Origin: Rachicladosporium sp. CCFEE 5018
Taxonomy: Eukaryota; Ascomycota; Dothideomycetes; Cladosporiales; Cladosporiaceae
DNA length: 64,000 nucleotides
Reading direction: 5' to 3'
Assembly: GCA_002077045.2 (NCBI GenBank)
Contig: KZ111141.1
Coordinates: 1,557,757-1,621,756 of the forward strand
Each line of letters starts with the position of its first letter. Position 1 is the stretch's first letter. The position numbers and the translations under genes are program-made. The notes beneath the pieces are model-generated. The model was given only the letters and a program-made list of their open reading frames with translations, had not been told where the DNA came from and searched no databases. Shown piece after piece: positions 62,458 to 64,000 of this stretch.

Positions 62458-63216
62458 CTACAAGAACTTGGCCATCATGGCAACCATGAGATCGAAGAGC
62501 TGGGAAGATCTGTTAGTACGTGTTGACTGCCAGAGATCAAGCGCACAATCAGGGGTACATACACCGATGGCCTCCACGAAAGCGAACCCGAGGATGGCGT
62601 AGGAGAAGAGCTGGCCGCGGAGCGATGGGTTGCGCGCAGTGGCGTTGATGAGCGCAGCGAAGACGAGACCAATACCGACACCAGCACCGGCGAGACCGAT
62701 GGCAGCGGAGCCCATGCCGATGTTTTGCGAGACTTGGACGAGGGCATTAGCCATCTCGGAGGAGTATGCGCGCTTGGCGATGGGAGAGCGGGTTGCGGAG
62801 AGGAGGTTGGTGGAGCGCTTCATGGGAGCGAAGGCGGTTTGGCGGGATGCGGCTAGAAATGGAGGTTAGCAAGCGCTCGGATACTGCCTGAGTGCGCGCC
62901 AGCTGTGGATAGCATGGCGATGAGATGCTGGGCGGAGCAATAAACGGACAAGCGAGCTCTTGCTTTGCTCAAGCGGCGCTTGGGGGTCTAGAAAGCTCTT
63001 CCTCTGCCCCTTGGAGCTACTCCTCGCCATCATTGCCAGCGATGTATGTCCTCTACCACCTCTGGAGCTCCATCGAGCTCGTTTAGACTTACCAGAGAAC
63101 CCACGGGCAGACTTCTGCACCTGTGCGGCCTGGAAAGCCGGACGAGCGACCTTCATCGAGCTCTGGGCAGCCATCGAGGCCATCTTGGGCGCAGCAACAC
63201 GAAGAGAGGAAGACAT
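62458..63216 (-). CDS. ATP9: ATP synthase subunit 9, mitochondrial precursor (copy B, complete)
   Basis: Three exons: 63216-63093, 62852-62563 and 62499-62458, with GT-AG introns 62853-63092 and 62500-62562; 151 residues. The first 41 residues (MSSSLRVAAPKMASMAAQSS) and the following RQTAFAPMKRSTN to IAKRAYSS form a long basic presequence, as in Neurospora subunit 9, likely cut twice near AKRAYSS. The mature hairpin has GAGVGIGLVFAALI, the RNPSLRGQLF loop facing F1, and the essential acid in FVEAIG (Glu135). The c-ring carries protons through Fo. In many filamentous ascomycetes this gene is nuclear. The coding part shared with copy A shows no difference that I can see. Confidence 0.95.
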
Positions 63217-64000
63217 TTCGAGTGATGTGATGTGGGTAGAGACTGCGGTGGTGATTAGGTACAATGAAGTCGACGGCTGAGGTATGGTTTGTGATGAGTG
63301 GAGTCGAGAAGTGTCAATGGCAAGCTGTGTCACGGGAAAGGTGAGAGAGCTTCTGTGAGCGAGAAAATTGCTGGTGCTCTCCGGCGAAAGACCGGATTCT
63401 GACGCGGAGGTCGGTGCTCTTGCACGAGGTTGTGATGCTGTGAAGTGATTGGTACTTTGGTACTTCTACCGGCTTCCGCTCTTGTGGCGGCGAGTCGGTG
63501 CGCAGACCCACTGGTGGTGGGTCCCGTACGCATGGGTGATGATATGAAGTGCATGTATAGTCGAAGAGGTGCCATTCCAAGTCGATTATGATGTTAAGAA
63601 GATGGTTTACTCACGCCATAGCAACTCCCGTGGACATTATGGTCCGCGACATGATGCCAATCAGGTGAGCATCGAGTGCATGATGCGACTGCGTAGTGGT
63701 GTTCGTTTGCTTGCCTCTCCTGTTGAGAAATTTCAGAGCAGATACGGGCGTGTAGTGGTCTGTGTTCGGCGCTGAGAGCATCTGACGTCCATGCGGGTAA
63801 ATGGGTTCCGACTTTGCCCGACGTGGACAACATCACCGGTCACTTGCATGCGTGGCATGTCACACCAGTGACTCGGTGTCGTGGAAAGAGTGTTATGCGC
63901 AGCATGTCAGCATCCCCTGAACTCGCAAATGACTGTTCATATCGACATAGTAGCTTGATTGTCGTTTGATGCCTTTCGAGCATCGTGGCAGACGTCAACT
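63217..64000. other. Region upstream of ATP9
   Basis: 784 bp to the window edge. It must contain the ATP9 leader and promoter. I see no further gene; open frames on both strands (63314-63836) lack family signals. Confidence 0.4.

Larger units (their letters stand above)
49156..62856 (+). repeat. Duplicated block, copy B (BLM10 3' half to ATP9)
   Basis: Direct-orientation partner of 34379-49055, about 976 bp shorter, nearly all of the difference in the BLM10-permease spacer. Beyond 62856 the sequence (ATP9 intron 1, exon 1 and promoter) has no counterpart in the window because copy A ends there. Confidence 0.95.

Noticed and set aside
34379..62856. True tandem duplication of eight genes
   Set aside because: Possible, but both breakpoints would have to sit in the N run and the truncations would be complementary by chance. 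Kept only as the alternative.
1..64000. tRNA or rRNA genes, CRISPR arrays, complete transposons
   Set aside because: A read-through for T-loop-like GTTCRANNC with matching stems, regular short repeats and transposase or reverse-transcriptase motifs gave nothing convincing.

Overview
The window is nuclear DNA of a filamentous ascomycete. It has short GT-AG introns (about 50-70 nt), dense genes on both strands, and fungal-type gene families (velvet-era housekeeping genes apart: HET domain, Zn2Cys6, DAL5-like transporters, 2EXR/F-box-like proteins, Cnn_1N proteins). The general look suggests Dothideomycetes (Capnodiales/Mycosphaerellales-like), but that placement is inference and no species can be named from the sequence alone.

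Layout. 1-31 kb is single copy. It carries the 5' part of a dynactin p27-like subunit, the Hsp90 co-chaperone AHA1, a SET-TPR protein, a 2H phosphoesterase, a DAL5-type MFS transporter, a Cnn_1N coiled-coil protein and a large low-complexity protein of unknown role. Then comes an accessory stretch (16-22 kb) with an ankyrin protein, two related unknown proteins (one interrupted), a probable secreted protein and a decayed tandem Zn2Cys6 regulator. It ends with the HECT ligase HUL5, an FLVCR-like MFS transporter, ribosomal protein eL8 and the GINS subunit PSF3.

31-64 kb holds one gene block that appears twice in direct orientation on the two sides of a run of exactly 100 N (49056-49155). The order is BLM10 - amino-acid permease - DnaJ(DNAJC9-like) - CMP/dCMP-type deaminase - P450 - COQ3 - HET - ATP9. 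Copy A runs 34379-49055 and copy B 49156-62856. The left contig ends inside ATP9 and the right contig starts inside BLM10, so each copy is cut at the gap: only copy A has the BLM10 5' half and only copy B has the ATP9 5' exon. The simplest reading is two haplotypes (or homeologues of a hybrid/diploid genome) laid end to end by scaffolding, rather than a true tandem duplication. If so, this locus gives a phased comparison of two alleles: an F-box-like gene is present only in A, the deaminase is stopped in A but intact in B, and divergence is patchy (high in the 5' half of the permease and at the P450 anchor, very low elsewhere).

Most genes are housekeeping: chaperones (AHA1, DnaJ), protein turnover (HUL5, BLM10), replication (PSF3), translation (eL8) and mitochondrial energy (COQ3, ATP9). 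They do not form one pathway. Several reading frames between 2.5 and 26 kb are interrupted (SET gene splice donor, two compensating indels in HUL5, stops in the 19.5 kb and 21.5 kb genes). This fits either assembly indels or relaxed selection in a diploid/hybrid genome. I did not find tRNA or rRNA genes, CRISPR arrays or intact transposons.
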